A stretch of 38,076 bases of DNA from an uncultured Spirochaetales bacterium. GTDB lineage: Bacteria > Spirochaetota > Spirochaetia > Sphaerochaetales > Sphaerochaetaceae. This document shows positions 25,004-32,915 of this stretch, piece after piece (position 1 is the stretch's first letter; each line of letters starts with the position of its first letter). The notes under the pieces are model-generated. The model searched no databases and was not told where the DNA came from. It worked only from the letters and a program-made list of their open reading frames with translations. A program made the position numbers and the translations under genes. The stretch covers positions 1 to 38,076 of the forward strand of contig CASFJV010000016.1 of NCBI GenBank assembly GCA_949295125.1, in the 5' to 3' direction.

Positions 25004-25690
25004 ATGAACAAGGTACCGGAAAACCCTTTAAAAAACCGGAAGGAAGACTTTGGCCCGCTTTGTGCCATATCAGGCCTTCTGGTAATGCTCTACATCACAT
25101 CAAATGTTTTAGCAGTCAAGATCATCAATGTAGGAGGGCTCTCCCTCTTTGATTCAGGAACGATAACATTCCCTTTTGCGTACATGCTTGGAGATATCCT
25201 GGCAGAAGTATATGGATACAGGACGGCAAAGAAAGTCATCATCCTGACATTCGTATGCAATATAGCATTCATCGCATTCACAAGTATCGCAATAATCCTT
25301 CCATACCCAGAGTATATGGAAGAGACACAAAGGTCATTTGAGGCTATTTTCTCATATGTTCCGCGCATCGTATTCTCATCACTTCTTGCATTCCTTTCCG
25401 GAGAGCTGGTGAATGCTAAAGTGCTTGTGAAGATCAAGGAAAGGCAGAAAAACGGGAAAATGCTTTTCATAAGGACGATCGGATCATCGCTTATCGCATA
25501 TATCTTCGACACTGTCCTATTCGTGCTTCTGGCATTCTTGGGAACCGTACCTTTCAGGGATATTCTATCCATGATCTGGGTGCAGTACCTTGCAAAGGCA
25601 CTGATTGAAGCATGCCTCGGAACACCGCTGGCATATTTAGGCGTAAGCTATCTGAGGAAAACATATGGAACGCTACAGCATAATAGATAA
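25004..25690 (+). CDS. yhhQ: Queuosine precursor transporter (YhhQ/VUT family)
   Basis: This 228-residue membrane protein of the VUT (YhhQ) family has about six helices. YITSNVLAVKIINVGG (31-46), TFPFAYMLGDILAEVYGYRTAKK and the late SSLIAYIFDTVLFVLLAFLGTV are its conserved blocks. E. coli YhhQ imports the queuosine precursors preQ0/preQ1; relatives take queuine or other deazapurines. A strong promoter lies right before it and the message looks leaderless. Its last 26 bases overlap the start of a radical SAM gene, so the two are coupled. That pairing points to import followed by processing of a queuosine-related compound. Confidence 0.9.
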   Translation: MNKVPENPLKNRKEDFGPLCAISGLLVMLYITSNVLAVKIINVGGLSLFDSGTITFPFAYMLGDILAEVYGYRTAKKVIILTFVCNIAFIAFTSIAIILPYPEYMEETQRSFEAIFSYVPRIVFSSLLAFLSGELVNAKVLVKIKERQKNGKMLFIRTIGSSLIAYIFDTVLFVLLAFLGTVPFRDILSMIWVQYLAKALIEACLGTPLAYLGVSYLRKTYGTLQHNR

Positions 25691-26351
25691 AGGGCTTAAA
25701 CGGGAATTCATCCTTCTGCAGGGAAATGGATGCAGATGGAGGAAATGCTCATTCTGCGATTACCACTCTGATGTATCAGATGATCCCTTTGCAATCAACA
25801 AGCCAGTACTGGAAAAGGTAAGCGGAATCCATGGAGTGCTGGATATAATAAATTCCGGCTCATGCTTTGAGCTTGATAAGGATACGCTGAAGCTGATCCA
25901 GCATACAGTCAGGCAGAAGGGAATAAGGACACTATGGTTTGAATGCCATTGGATGTACCATGGAAAGCTTGAAGAATTCAGATCGCTTTTTCCTGGCACA
26001 GAGGTCAAGTTCAGATGCGGAGTTGAGACGTTCAATGCCTATGTAAGGGAAAAACTATGGCATAAGGGAATAGGCATGGAAACGTCAGCAGAGGAAATAG
26101 CAAAGCACTTTAACGGCATATGCCTACTCTGCGGAGTAAAGGGACAGAGCCGGGAGGACATATTAAGGGATATAGAGCTCGCTGAACGCTTTTTTGAGTA
26201 TTATTCACTGAACCTGTTCTGTCCGAATTCAACACCTGCTGAAGTCGATGAAGATCTCGCATATTTTGTAAGGCATGATATAAGGAAAATGCTTGAAAAG
26301 AGCAGCAAAGCAGAGCTGCTGATTGAAAATACAGACCTCGGAGTCGGCTGA
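25665..26351 (+). CDS. Small radical SAM enzyme coupled to YhhQ (candidate queuosine lyase)
   Basis: This compact 228-residue radical SAM protein has the cluster-binding motif C-x4-C-x2-C (Cys23, Cys28, Cys31 in GNGCRWRKCSFCDYHSD), tighter than the usual CX3CX2C. Later segments FECHWMYHG, VKFRCGVETFN and GICLLCGVKGQSREDI resemble the barrel and GVETFN-type SAM contacts; no C-terminal auxiliary cluster domain is present. GAGGAAAACAT before the ATG lies inside the end of yhhQ, so the genes overlap by 26 bases. QueL-type enzymes release queuine from queuosine 5'-phosphate and are small radical SAM proteins found in gut anaerobes. Identity as QueL is inferred from size and partner gene, not from a motif I can verify. 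Confidence 0.72.
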   Translation: MERYSIIDKGLKREFILLQGNGCRWRKCSFCDYHSDVSDDPFAINKPVLEKVSGIHGVLDIINSGSCFELDKDTLKLIQHTVRQKGIRTLWFECHWMYHGKLEEFRSLFPGTEVKFRCGVETFNAYVREKLWHKGIGMETSAEEIAKHFNGICLLCGVKGQSREDILRDIELAERFFEYYSLNLFCPNSTPAEVDEDLAYFVRHDIRKMLEKSSKAELLIENTDLGVG

Positions 26352-26397
26352 TCCTGCCTTTTTATGCACCATATAAGGATTCCTTCGGTGCTGGAAA

Positions 26398-26427
26398 TTG
26401 ACAGATATCTCTCAATAATGATAACTT
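26398..26427 (+). promoter_or_regulatory. Candidate promoter of the PpiD-like gene
   Basis: A perfect TTGACA (26398-26403) is followed by a TG-extended, weak -10 (TAACTT, 26422-26427; 18-base spacer). The transcript would have a ~40-base leader with AAAGGA ahead of the ATG at 26477. A hairpin-like GCACC...GGTGC (26366-26391) lies just upstream and may help end the previous message. Confidence 0.4.
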
Positions 26428-26476
26428 TACTAAAGCTGTTTCTCAGCAATTCATTAATCAAAAGGACAACAGAAAA

Positions 26477-27967
26477 ATGAGTTCAGATGATAACAAGACA
26501 ATAGCTTTTGAAAAGCCGAAGAAACCAAAGAACAAGAAATCTATTGGTTGGATTATCGGAGTTGTTGTACTCATCCTTATTTCAATCACATTCATCCTGC
26601 CTACAACTTTCCTGGCAGGCAATAATGATATCGTATTCGGATCAATCAGGGGAAAAGACATTTCCTATACAGACCAGTACTTCCAGACACAGGCATCTTT
26701 TGCCTCCGCACAGTATGGGAGCCAGGCAAACACACTGCAGGGAATGTATTCAATCTTCAATCAGGCATTCCTTTCCACTGCTGCAACTGTTGCACTGAAT
26801 GATATGGCCTCTGAAGCAGGAATCGTTGCAACAGACAACAACGTTGACAGGGCAATCGTAAACTCAGGTTTCTACAGCAATGGCGATGGCGTATTTGACG
26901 CAGATCTCTACAACAATGCCACAAACTACGAAAAGGATATGTTCCGCGCATTTGCAGAAAAGTCCGTACCTTCAGATATGGTTATAAGGGATATTGCCAG
27001 CGTGCACGCTCCAGATGCTGAAGTCTCACTGGTGCAGGACCTGAATTCCCAGGGAAGGACATTTGACTATGTCGTGGTGGACTCTTCTCTATATCCAAGG
27101 GAAGATGCAATAAACTATGCATTATCCAATCCTGAGCCATTCAGGCAGGTAAGCCTCAACAGCGTTACATATGCTACAGAGGATGAGGCAAACACAGCAC
27201 TTGCAAATATAAACAGCGGAAGCACGACAGTTCTTGATGAGGCAGCAGCTTCCTCTTCCACTGCAGACGGAGAGAGAGGAAATGTTGCTTACTATGCACT
27301 TGGAAATGAGCTCGTTACTGCAGCAGATGCAGATACAGTATTCAATGGTGCTGAAGGAGATATTGTAGGACCTCTTCAGACTTACGGAGGCTATACAATC
27401 TATGAAATACTTTCTGCCCCATTCATGACAGATGCTCCGACTGATGAGGAGATAGACCAGATCAGGTCATATATCGCAGCCAATGAGACAGATATGATGA
27501 ATGCATTCCTAGACGAAAAGAGTGCAGAATTCCAGGCAAGGCTTGACAGCGGAGAGAATTTCTTTGATGCAGCAGATGCAATGGGACTTGAGGTTGTGAC
27601 GGTTGCATCCACAACTGCAAATCCGAACAGCTTCCCGCTCTTCTCAACATTCCAGATGACAGATCCTGGGCAGAACCTGTACAGTGCAACATACTTCAAT
27701 ACGAACTACATGAACAGCCTGTATGGCGGAGAGGAAGGTGATGTGCTGCCAGCAGAGACACTCACAAATGGAAGCAGGCTGTTTACAAGAATTGGAAGTA
27801 CTGAGACAAGTGCATCATCAAGCACATATATTGAGACCATGTATGACTACTTCAGGCCTCAGATGGCAACAACAGATCTTCAGAATGCGATCTTCATGGA
27901 TCCTACATTTGAAGATAACTTTGCATCCGTATTCTTCTCACGCGTTCTCGCAAACGGATCTAACTGA
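26477..27967 (+). CDS. PpiD-like periplasmic folding factor (SurA_N/parvulin type)
   Basis: A 496-residue protein with a cytoplasmic Lys-rich head, a signal anchor (residues 24-46: IGWIIGVVVLILISITFILP) and a long extracytoplasmic part. The segment after the anchor (GSIRGKDISYTDQYFQTQ...AFLSTAATVALNDMASEAGI) is the SurA/PpiD N-terminal helical chaperone domain. The middle, with SLNSVTYATEDEANTALANI and VGPLQTYGGYTIYEILSA, matches the PpiC parvulin domain, which may be inactive. The Ser/Thr/Asn/Asp-rich C-terminal half is acidic and extracytoplasmic. Such proteins assist folding of outer-membrane and secreted proteins, consistent with a diderm host. The ribosome site is AAAGGA. It is monocistronic, with its own promoter and a strong terminator at 28001-28031. 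Confidence 0.75.
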   Translation: MSSDDNKTIAFEKPKKPKNKKSIGWIIGVVVLILISITFILPTTFLAGNNDIVFGSIRGKDISYTDQYFQTQASFASAQYGSQANTLQGMYSIFNQAFLSTAATVALNDMASEAGIVATDNNVDRAIVNSGFYSNGDGVFDADLYNNATNYEKDMFRAFAEKSVPSDMVIRDIASVHAPDAEVSLVQDLNSQGRTFDYVVVDSSLYPREDAINYALSNPEPFRQVSLNSVTYATEDEANTALANINSGSTTVLDEAAASSSTADGERGNVAYYALGNELVTAADADTVFNGAEGDIVGPLQTYGGYTIYEILSAPFMTDAPTDEEIDQIRSYIAANETDMMNAFLDEKSAEFQARLDSGENFFDAADAMGLEVVTVASTTANPNSFPLFSTFQMTDPGQNLYSATYFNTNYMNSLYGGEEGDVLPAETLTNGSRLFTRIGSTETSASSSTYIETMYDYFRPQMATTDLQNAIFMDPTFEDNFASVFFSRVLANGSN

Positions 27968-28000
27968 GCAAAAACAATTGTCTTAAGAAAAATACATCCT

Positions 28001-28031
28001 AGGGAGGCAACAAAAGCCTCCCTTTTCTTTT
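28001..28031 (+). terminator. Terminator of the PpiD-like gene, overlapping the next promoter
   Basis: AGGGAGGC (28001-28008) pairs with GCCTCCCT (28016-28023) around a seven-base loop, followed by TTTTCTTTT. The last T of the run is the first base of the TATAAT box that appears to drive DUF2804. Confidence 0.85.
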
Positions 28032-28036
28032 ATAAT
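28031..28036 (+). promoter_or_regulatory. -10 box of the DUF2804 gene, start at the ATG
   Basis: A consensus TATAAT lies six bases before the ATG at 28043, so transcription should start at or near the A of the start codon. The -35 region falls inside the upstream terminator hairpin (CAACAA), a poor match. No Shine-Dalgarno is present between box and ATG (GAACAC). Confidence 0.5.
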
Positions 28037-28042
28037 GAACAC

Positions 28043-29062
28043 ATGGAAAAAGAAATAACAGGAAGGACAAGGCTTCTTGGCAGCATGAAGCAGCTGGAAG
28101 CAGAGGGATGGGGAAGAAAACCATACTGGCAATACAGGAGGAAAGAGCTGGGAACTCATTCATTCAGGATCAAGGAATGGGACTATTACCAGATAATCAG
28201 CAGGGATGGGGATTTTGCACTGAATGTCACTTTCTCTGATCTTGGCCTGTTCTCGCTCATCTCCCTTTCTTTTGTGGAGAGGAACCTGAAGGAATATTCT
28301 CAGCAGTCAGCAATAAAATTCTTCACAAAAAACAGGATGGGACTGGCTGAATCTCCTGACGATGATTACAGCTTCACATATGCAAATGAGGATATTGCTG
28401 CAACTGCCGTAAAGAAAGGCAGGAAAAGGCATATTATAGCAAACTGCCCAAAACTCTCAATTCCAGGGAAAAAGCAGGGAATCATCGCAGATCTGACAAT
28501 ATACGACGATGAGGCGGAAAGCATGAACATATGCACCAGCTGGAAAGAGGACCGTAAGAAATTCTATTACAACGAAAAAAGAGGGCCAATGAGGGCAGAA
28601 GGAGTTATCTGGTTCGATCTTGAGAAATATGAGATCAATGATGCTTACGCGCTTCTTGACTGGGGACGCGGCATATGGCTCAGGTCTTCCACCTGGATAT
28701 GGGCAGCCCTCATGGATGAGCGTTACCTGATAAACCTAGGAGGAGGCTTTACGGACAGGAGTCCAGCCAGTGAGAATGCGGTCATATACGATAATGTCGT
28801 GAATAAGCTTGAGGATGTTGAGATATCGGTCCCTGAAGACCTTGAAAGAGGGGTATGGCGCTTTAAAGAGAAAAACGGCAGGCTGTTTCTAGAAATGCAT
28901 CCGGCTGTGAACAGGAAAGACCATCAGGACTACAAGCTGATAAAGAGCTTCCAGGATCAGGTATTCGGCACCTACAGCGGCTATTTCATCCTGGATAGCG
29001 GAGAGAAAATAGAAGTAAGGGACAAGTTCGGCTTTGCAGAGAAAGTTTACAATAAATGGTGA
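28043..29062 (+). CDS. DUF2804 protein
   Basis: This 339-residue protein matches the DUF2804 family, common in spirochaetes and other bacteria and without a proven function. Recognisable blocks: KPYWQYRRKELGTHSFRIKEW near the N-terminus, then WFDLEKYEINDAYALLDWGRG and WLRSSTWIWAALMDERYLINL in the middle, which is the conserved W-rich core. The end of the protein, GTYSGYFILDSGEKIEVRDK, also fits the family. The sequence is rich in aromatic residues and beta-type; there is no signal peptide or membrane helix, so it is probably cytoplasmic. The start is fixed by the TATAAT box six bases upstream. No operon partner; the convergent UvrD gene ends 35 bases beyond its stop. Confidence 0.85.
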   Translation: MEKEITGRTRLLGSMKQLEAEGWGRKPYWQYRRKELGTHSFRIKEWDYYQIISRDGDFALNVTFSDLGLFSLISLSFVERNLKEYSQQSAIKFFTKNRMGLAESPDDDYSFTYANEDIAATAVKKGRKRHIIANCPKLSIPGKKQGIIADLTIYDDEAESMNICTSWKEDRKKFYYNEKRGPMRAEGVIWFDLEKYEINDAYALLDWGRGIWLRSSTWIWAALMDERYLINLGGGFTDRSPASENAVIYDNVVNKLEDVEISVPEDLERGVWRFKEKNGRLFLEMHPAVNRKDHQDYKLIKSFQDQVFGTYSGYFILDSGEKIEVRDKFGFAEKVYNKW

Positions 29063-29097
29063 GCAGGAAAGCAGGGAACTGGCTGACAGAGGCCCTG

Positions 29098-31482
29098 CTA
29101 TGCCTTATCAAGCTTGGAGTATCCTTCCATAAGCTTGATCTCCTTCCCGGAATCAAATTTCACCTTAAGAACTCTTTTCCCGTTAATCTCCACTATCGAA
29201 CTTATTGTTCCAGCGCCGTAGGCAGGGCTTTTTACCCTATCTCCTTCATTGAAGGATGCTTTCACCATTGAAGGCCCTTCATTTCCCGTTGATACAACAG
29301 ACAGGTTTGCAGTCCCCTCATTAAGCTTGACTTCCCCCAGGATGTCAAACCGGATAGTAAGCAGGCGATGCCCTTTCTCCCCTGCTTTAATATCTGTTAT
29401 TGTTCCCTTCCCATATGTCGGGCTGGAAACCACATCATAAAGAGAGAAATCAGGTATTTCCCCCTTTGGCTCTGCCTTTCTTGCCTTGATATCAATATTC
29501 ATTGCCCATGAAGGCTTGTTTTCAAAGCCGCGCTTTCTGCTGAAGCCAACTTTGGATCCGACAAAATCGAATGGATTTGCACTTCTCCTGTAAACTGTTC
29601 CTGCATAAAGCTCCGGTGGAATTTCATCCAGGTATCTTGAAGGTTTCCTGTAATCCATCCTGCCCCACATGGCACGCTGACTGGCATAAGAGAGGTAAAG
29701 TTCTTTCCTGGCCCTGGTCACTGCCACGTAAAAGAGCCTTCTTTCTTCCTCTATCCCCTTTTCACTCTGGCTGCTCCTGCTTCCTGGTATCAGCTCATCT
29801 TCAAGTCCGGCAACAAAAACATAATCAAATTCAAGGCCTTTCGTATTGTGCATTGTAATGAGGGTCACACCAGGGCGGTCATCATTCCCTTTTCCTCCCA
29901 GGGTTGAGTTGTCCAGGGTGATGTTTTCCAGGAAATCCTGAAGGCTTTCCCTGCCCGATGGGTACTCCGCAAGAGTGTTTGCAAATGCACTCAGGTTCTC
30001 ATTCCTGCTTTGCCTGATGCTCTCATCTTTCTCATCATCATAATATCTGGCAAGGCCAAAAGAATCGAGTGAGTTTTTCAGCAAATCATCTAAAGCCATG
30101 CCGTTTTCAAGGTTGAAAATGGCCTCATCATAGGCATTCAGGAACTCTTTTGCCCCATTCTTTGCCTTAGCTGCTGCTGTCTTCTCAAACTCCCTTAAAG
30201 CTTCTATGGTATTCACAGAATCCCCATCTGCAAGGATTCTGTCCACGCTCTTTTCTCCAATGCTCCTGGCAGGCTTGTTGATAATTCGCCTGAAATTTAC
30301 CGTATCATACGGATTTACAAGCAGCCTGAGGATCGCGAGGGAGTCCTTTATTTCCTCCCTTTCATAGAACTTAAGCGCTCCGACAAGGCGGTATGGTATC
30401 TTGTTCACCCCGAAAAGGCGTTCAAACTCCAGTGACTGCGCATTTGTCCTGTAAATTACGGCAGTATGGTCATAGTCATTTATCCGCCTGATTTTCATCA
30501 GGATGTTCTCAGCTTCCATTCGCCCATCCATATTGGATATCAGCTCAGGTTTTTTCCCGTGATGCCCATCATAGCTTATGATGTCCTTTGCATGCCTTGC
30601 CTTGTTATTCCTTATGATAGAAGCCGCGATGCTGAGTATCTCGCTTGTTGACCTGTAGTTTTTCTCAAGCTTTATCTCCTTTACATTCATGAATGCCTTA
30701 TTGAATGTCAGTATGTTCTCAATCTCAGCACCCCTGAATGAATAGATTGACTGGTCATCATCCCCTACTACCACCAGCTGGCTGTTTCTGCTGCTGATCA
30801 GGCTCAGCAGCTCAAACTGCATCTTATTTGAATCCTGGTATTCATCAACAAGTATGAGCTTGAATCTCCTCTGGTAACGCTCCCTGATATCATCAAACCG
30901 GTTAAGCAGGATTACAGGTTTCAGGATAAGGTCTGCAAAATCACAGTTCCCAGTTCCCTGAAGGGATCTTTCATATTTTGAATAAAGGAGTGGAAAATCT
31001 GGAATGTCCTTAGCAAACCCTTCAGCCTTGCCTGGCATTATTCCCCTGTCCTTTGCCCTGCTTACCGCACTGTATACTGCTCTGAGATCCTTCTTATCGA
31101 TCTCCGGGCATGCTTTTGCAAGCAGTGCCTGAGAATCTGAATCATCATATATTGAGAAATTATCGCTGAGCCCTGCCTTAGCGCTGTTGCGCCTCAGAAG
31201 CCATGCTCCAAAAGAGTGGAATGTGCGTATCTCCATTCCATCAAGATCATAGCCGGAAAGCATGAGGCCAAGCCTTGACCTCATCTCGGCTGCGGCCTTA
31301 TTCGTAAATGTGACAGCAAGGATTTCATAAGGCTTTAGAAACCCATTCTCTATGTAATATGCAATCTTGGCAGTTATCGTACGGGTTTTTCCGCTTCCGG
31401 CACAGGCTAGGATCAGGAGATTATGATCCCTTTCCAGCACAGCCTCTTTCTGATCTTCATTCAAGGTCTCTAGATAGTTCAC
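29098..31482 (-). CDS. UvrD/PcrA-type DNA helicase with two C-terminal Tudor-like domains
   Basis: This 794-residue superfamily 1A helicase should move 3' to 5' and take part in excision repair and replication restart. It has the Q motif region LNEDQKEAV, Walker A ACAGSGKT (26-33), LVDEYQDSN (motif II), VVGDDDQSIYSFRG (motif III), and C-terminal motifs including TMHNTKGLEF and VAVTRARKELYL. The usual ~50-residue Tudor-like tail, which binds RNA polymerase in PcrA, appears here twice: residues 682-730 (YDVVSSPTYGKGTITDI...) and 747-794 (GDRVKSPAYGAGTISSI...). The start is GTG in a GTGA overlap with the rimO stop, preceded by GGTGG. It is expressed with rimO. Confidence 0.92.
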   Translation of the reverse strand: MNYLETLNEDQKEAVLERDHNLLILACAGSGKTRTITAKIAYYIENGFLKPYEILAVTFTNKAAAEMRSRLGLMLSGYDLDGMEIRTFHSFGAWLLRRNSAKAGLSDNFSIYDDSDSQALLAKACPEIDKKDLRAVYSAVSRAKDRGIMPGKAEGFAKDIPDFPLLYSKYERSLQGTGNCDFADLILKPVILLNRFDDIRERYQRRFKLILVDEYQDSNKMQFELLSLISSRNSQLVVVGDDDQSIYSFRGAEIENILTFNKAFMNVKEIKLEKNYRSTSEILSIAASIIRNNKARHAKDIISYDGHHGKKPELISNMDGRMEAENILMKIRRINDYDHTAVIYRTNAQSLEFERLFGVNKIPYRLVGALKFYEREEIKDSLAILRLLVNPYDTVNFRRIINKPARSIGEKSVDRILADGDSVNTIEALREFEKTAAAKAKNGAKEFLNAYDEAIFNLENGMALDDLLKNSLDSFGLARYYDDEKDESIRQSRNENLSAFANTLAEYPSGRESLQDFLENITLDNSTLGGKGNDDRPGVTLITMHNTKGLEFDYVFVAGLEDELIPGSRSSQSEKGIEEERRLFYVAVTRARKELYLSYASQRAMWGRMDYRKPSRYLDEIPPELYAGTVYRRSANPFDFVGSKVGFSRKRGFENKPSWAMNIDIKARKAEPKGEIPDFSLYDVVSSPTYGKGTITDIKAGEKGHRLLTIRFDILGEVKLNEGTANLSVVSTGNEGPSMVKASFNEGDRVKSPAYGAGTISSIVEINGKRVLKVKFDSGKEIKLMEGYSKLDKA

Positions 31483-32804
31483 AGTGCCACCGCATCCAGA
31501 TCGAATCCCATCGATTTCACAATCTTGACATCCACGACATCTCCAGGCTTCAGAGCCCCGGCAGAGATCACAGTCAGGCCATCGACATCTGCAGCCTCAG
31601 CATAGATCCTTCCAAAATAGAGATCCTCCCCTTCTATCTTCTCCTCGATTATCGCCCTTTCCACTTTTCCAACAAAGCGTGCCATCCTCTTCTGGCTTAT
31701 CTCCTCCTGGATAGCCATGAGTTCCTTCTGGTATTTAAGAGCTTCCTTATGTGCCTTATCGTGATCTTTCTTATTTCTCAGCTTATATGCCGGAGTATCC
31801 TCTTCCCTTGAATAGGTGAAAGAGCCCATCCAGTCAAATTCAGCCCTCCTGATAAAATCCTTCACCTCGGCAAATGTCCCATCATCCTCGCCAGGATAAC
31901 CTAGCATTATGGTTGTCCTGATCACAGCTTCAGGAATTGCTGACCTGATCTTATTCACCAGAGCAAGATACTTTTCCGTATCACCAGTCCTTCCCATTGA
32001 ACGGAGGATCTTAACGCTTGAATGCTGGAATGGGATATCAAAATAAGGAAGGATCCTGGATCTCTGCCTTGCAAGATCTATCAGGTCGAGAGGAAATGTA
32101 TCCGGATGGATATACAGCATTCTCAGGACAAAATCACCGCTGAGGGATGAAAGCCTGTCCATAAGCTCTACAAAGCGGCTCTTTCCATAAAGGTCCAGGC
32201 CATATGCACCAAGATCCTGTGCTATGACGTTTATCTCATATATTCCTTCAGAAATCAGCCTTTCAGCTTCTTCTATGATCTTATCCATCGGCCTGCTTCG
32301 AAGCGGCCCCCTGATAAGAGGTATTGCACAATATGCGCAGCAATGGTTGCAGCCTTCACTGATCTTAAGATATGCAGTACGCGGACGCGAAAGGAGCACT
32401 TTCCTGTCATCGCGTTCCCTGTCCGGATCCGGATATTCAGGGATATCGACAATGCCTTTGTCCCCGTCTTCCACCTCTTTCAGCACTTCGGGGAATTTAG
32501 ACAGGTCATGGTTTCCAAAAATGGCATCGGCTTCTTCAAAATCCATCTCCTTGCCATAGCGCTCGGCAAGGCAGCCGGAAAGTATTATCTTTGCATCAGG
32601 ATAAGCATTCCTCATGCTAAGAGTTGCTTCGATGGACTCCTTCTTTGCATCTTCAATGAAGCCGCAGGAATTTATGACAATGACATCGGCTTTCTCCGGG
32701 CTGTCCACCCTCTCATAACCATTTTCAATGGCATAAGTTAACAGTATTTCGCTGTCAACCTGGTTCTTTGCACATCCAAGGCTTTCCAAATAAATTGTTT
32801 TCAT
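31479..32804 (-). CDS. rimO: Ribosomal protein S12 methylthiotransferase RimO
   Basis: RimO adds a methylthio group to the conserved Asp of ribosomal protein S12. The 441-residue protein has the N-terminal MTTase domain with three cluster cysteines (Cys11, Cys47, Cys78). The radical SAM motif is CX3CX2C (Cys152, 156, 159 in EGCNHCCAYCAIP), and a C-terminal TRAM domain spans about residues 375-441. The start at 32804 (MKTIYLESLGCAKN) is the family N-terminus; the frame runs to 32843, but those 13 codons are not family sequence. TATATC lies nine bases before that ATG, and a TATAAT at 32887-32882 lies further upstream, so a short or absent leader is likely. The stop overlaps the helicase start. 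Confidence 0.94.
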   Translation of the reverse strand: MKTIYLESLGCAKNQVDSEILLTYAIENGYERVDSPEKADVIVINSCGFIEDAKKESIEATLSMRNAYPDAKIILSGCLAERYGKEMDFEEADAIFGNHDLSKFPEVLKEVEDGDKGIVDIPEYPDPDRERDDRKVLLSRPRTAYLKISEGCNHCCAYCAIPLIRGPLRSRPMDKIIEEAERLISEGIYEINVIAQDLGAYGLDLYGKSRFVELMDRLSSLSGDFVLRMLYIHPDTFPLDLIDLARQRSRILPYFDIPFQHSSVKILRSMGRTGDTEKYLALVNKIRSAIPEAVIRTTIMLGYPGEDDGTFAEVKDFIRRAEFDWMGSFTYSREEDTPAYKLRNKKDHDKAHKEALKYQKELMAIQEEISQKRMARFVGKVERAIIEEKIEGEDLYFGRIYAEAADVDGLTVISAGALKPGDVVDVKIVKSMGFDLDAVAL

Positions 32805-32881
32805 CCCAACTAAGATATAGTTTTCCGCCTTTTTTAGCAACAAAAATCATCATTGCAGAATCCGCACGGAGTTGAAATCTT

Positions 32882-32909
32882 ATTATAGTGGGCTGCCCTC
32901 CGACAGCCC
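32882..32909 (-). promoter_or_regulatory. TATAAT box next to hairpin in the rimO upstream region
   Basis: On the minus strand GGGCTG and CAGCCC (32909-32904 with 32895-32890) form a six-pair stem around an eight-base loop, directly before a consensus TATAAT (32887-32882). The hairpin follows the FGGY kinase stop and has no T run, so it may be a weak terminator or a protein site overlapping the -35 region. It is about 78 bases from the rimO start at 32804. Confidence 0.35.
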
Positions 32910-32915
32910 CTGAAG

